Shown in pieces: positions 5,994 through 7,097 of a DNA stretch of 7,097 bases. The DNA is from Candidatus Zhuqueibacterota bacterium 4572_119 (GTDB taxonomy: Bacteria > Zhuqueibacterota > Zhuqueibacteria > Thermofontimicrobiales > Thermofontimicrobiaceae): positions 1-7,097 of the forward strand of contig NBLI01000136.1 in the NCBI GenBank assembly GCA_002084535.1. Reading direction: 5' to 3'. Every line of letters starts with the position of its first letter. The stretch's first letter is position 1. Position numbers and translations under genes: made by a program. Below the pieces are notes generated by a model, which made no database searches, was not told where the DNA came from, and worked only from the letters and a program-made list of their open reading frames with translations.

Positions 5994-7082
5994 ATGGAAA
6001 AAATATTTAACAAAATAAAATCAATTTGGGGACTATTGATTGTTTCATGTTTTTTTTATTCAAATTCATTGGCGCAAGTTGACAAAGTTCATATCGAATA
6101 TGAAAGAGTTAGCGACAGAATGCTTATTGTATGGGGAGGAAAAATTTACAAAGATCAGGTGATCGCCATTGCGACAGAGAAAGGTATTGTGATGATAGAC
6201 GCGGGCAAAGCCCCAACCTTAACAAAGGAATATCGGAAAATCATTGAACATGAATTTGGAAGAAATGATTTTACTTATGTGATTAATACGCATTACCATT
6301 TTGATCATACAAGCGGGAATCAAATATTTCCCGAAGCTGAAATAATCGCGCATCAAAAGACTCCCGCTAAAATGAAGCAATGGGCTGATAATAGACAAAA
6401 ATTTATTAAAACACGCAGAGCTAATCAAATGATTCGTTGGAAAAAGCAGCTTGCCATGACAGAAACAGGATCAGAGCAATATGAAAGACTGAATGATTAC
6501 TTAACAACAGGCAGAGTAATGCTCGATGATTATGAAAATAATTATGTGCTTACACTTCCTAATATTACATTCAATGACAAAGTGATTCTCGATTTAGGAA
6601 ACATTACACTTAATCTCTTTTATTTTGGTGAAGGGCTTCACACTGGTGATGATATTCTAATTTTCTGCCCTGAAGAAAAAGTTCTTTTTTCCGGCGATCT
6701 GTTTTACAAAGGATATTTCGGATTTGCGTTCAAGCCAAAATTTGATGGGGACAGATGGCTATCAGTATTAAATGAATTATTTTCTGGTGCAAATAAAATC
6801 GAATGGGTTTACGATTGCCATAACGGGAAGATGACCGGAGATTATATTTCTCTCTACTACAGATATATGAAAGATGTTTGGGAATCGCTGAAGAAAGCGA
6901 AAGAACAAAAACTGGACTTTGAGGCTATAATGGAAGAATTTTCATACGAAAAACGATTTTCATATATTGACAAATCCGGATTGAACAACAATGTCCTCGA
7001 AAAAGGACACAATGACAATCTCAAATTTACCTGGTATTGCATCAACAACATTGTAAAGCCTAATGAACAATCCAATAAATAA
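5994..7082 (+). CDS. exported metallo-beta-lactamase-fold hydrolase
   Basis: 362 residues from ATG 5994; GGAG at 5985-5988 lies 5 nt upstream. N-terminal signal: basic start, hydrophobic core (11-22), probable cleavage after SLA at 25-27. An IVSC at 16-19 also fits a lipobox, so lipid anchoring cannot be excluded. The MBL fold is clear: EKGIVMIDAG strand (62-71), THYHFDH (99-105) giving ligands H100, H102, D104 and H105, then H216 in GEGLHTGDD, D235 in LFSGDLF and H276 in YDCHNGK. All seven positions of the dizinc site are filled, so an active hydrolase is expected. About 110 residues separate H105 and H216, including a charged helical insert (about 121-180), longer than in B1 lactamases. The HTGDD/SGDLF arrangement resembles environmental MBL hydrolases (SoxH or quinoprotein-relay type) rather than true beta-lactamases. 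A helical C-terminal extension (285-362) follows. Substrate unknown. Stop at 7080-7082; the window ends 15 nt later. Confidence 0.9.
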   Translation: MEKIFNKIKSIWGLLIVSCFFYSNSLAQVDKVHIEYERVSDRMLIVWGGKIYKDQVIAIATEKGIVMIDAGKAPTLTKEYRKIIEHEFGRNDFTYVINTHYHFDHTSGNQIFPEAEIIAHQKTPAKMKQWADNRQKFIKTRRANQMIRWKKQLAMTETGSEQYERLNDYLTTGRVMLDDYENNYVLTLPNITFNDKVILDLGNITLNLFYFGEGLHTGDDILIFCPEEKVLFSGDLFYKGYFGFAFKPKFDGDRWLSVLNELFSGANKIEWVYDCHNGKMTGDYISLYYRYMKDVWESLKKAKEQKLDFEAIMEEFSYEKRFSYIDKSGLNNNVLEKGHNDNLKFTWYCINNIVKPNEQSNK

Positions 7083-7097
7083 ATTGAAGCGCTTTGG

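Noticed and set aside
7087..7094. Palindrome AAGCGCTT after the last stop codon
   Set aside because: Could be the edge of a terminator or operator, but the window ends and nothing more can be seen.

Overview
The window holds seven genes, all on the + strand, at roughly 35% G+C. The best taxonomic clue is the C-terminal type IX secretion (T9SS) sorting domain on the first gene product, with its QNYPNPFN signature. That signature is typical of the Fibrobacterota-Chlorobiota-Bacteroidota (FCB) superphylum, especially Ignavibacteria, Calditrichota, KSB1 and relatives. Several genes have clear Shine-Dalgarno (SD) sequences (AGAGGA, AGAAAGGA, AGGAAG, GGAG), which typical Bacteroidia rarely use. I therefore infer a non-Bacteroidia FCB lineage, with no species claim.

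Layout. (1) 1-668: the 3' part of a secreted SGNH-type hydrolase, cut by the window edge, ending in a T9SS type A sorting domain. (2) 709-1152: a small predicted lipoprotein of unknown function. (3) 1204-2273: a lipoprotein built of 25-residue YD-type repeats, broken by a frameshift. Repeat phase shows the lesion to be a net loss of 13 nt near 1585-1598. (4) 2416-3522: a lipoprotein of the NHL-like, 6-bladed beta-propeller type. (5) 3601-4512 and (6) 4530-5483: two tandem paralogous PD40/TolB-type beta-propeller lipoproteins 17 nt apart, the second starting at TTG. (7) 5514-5909: a small four-helix membrane protein. (8) 5994-7082: an exported metallo-beta-lactamase-fold hydrolase with a complete dizinc ligand set. 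Items 1-8 are seven intact or partial genes plus the one broken gene.

The genes lie in one direction with gaps of about 17-142 nt, and no convincing factor-independent terminator is visible between them. The 17 and 30 nt gaps around 4512-5514 suggest co-transcription of at least the two PD40 genes and the membrane-protein gene. The largest gap is 2274-2415 (142 nt) and is the likeliest place for a separate promoter, but I could not identify one. No stretch over 300 bases lacks a gene. I see no tRNA, rRNA, CRISPR array, insertion sequence or attachment site.

Functionally this is an envelope/export locus: every product is predicted to be exported, lipid-anchored or in the membrane. No shared pathway is evident from sequence. 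The strongest specific observations are the 13-nt lesion in the repeat gene, the tandem PD40 duplication, and two G+C-rich coding patches (about 47%) in the first two genes against AT-rich surroundings. I do not see convincing evidence of a new multi-gene system.
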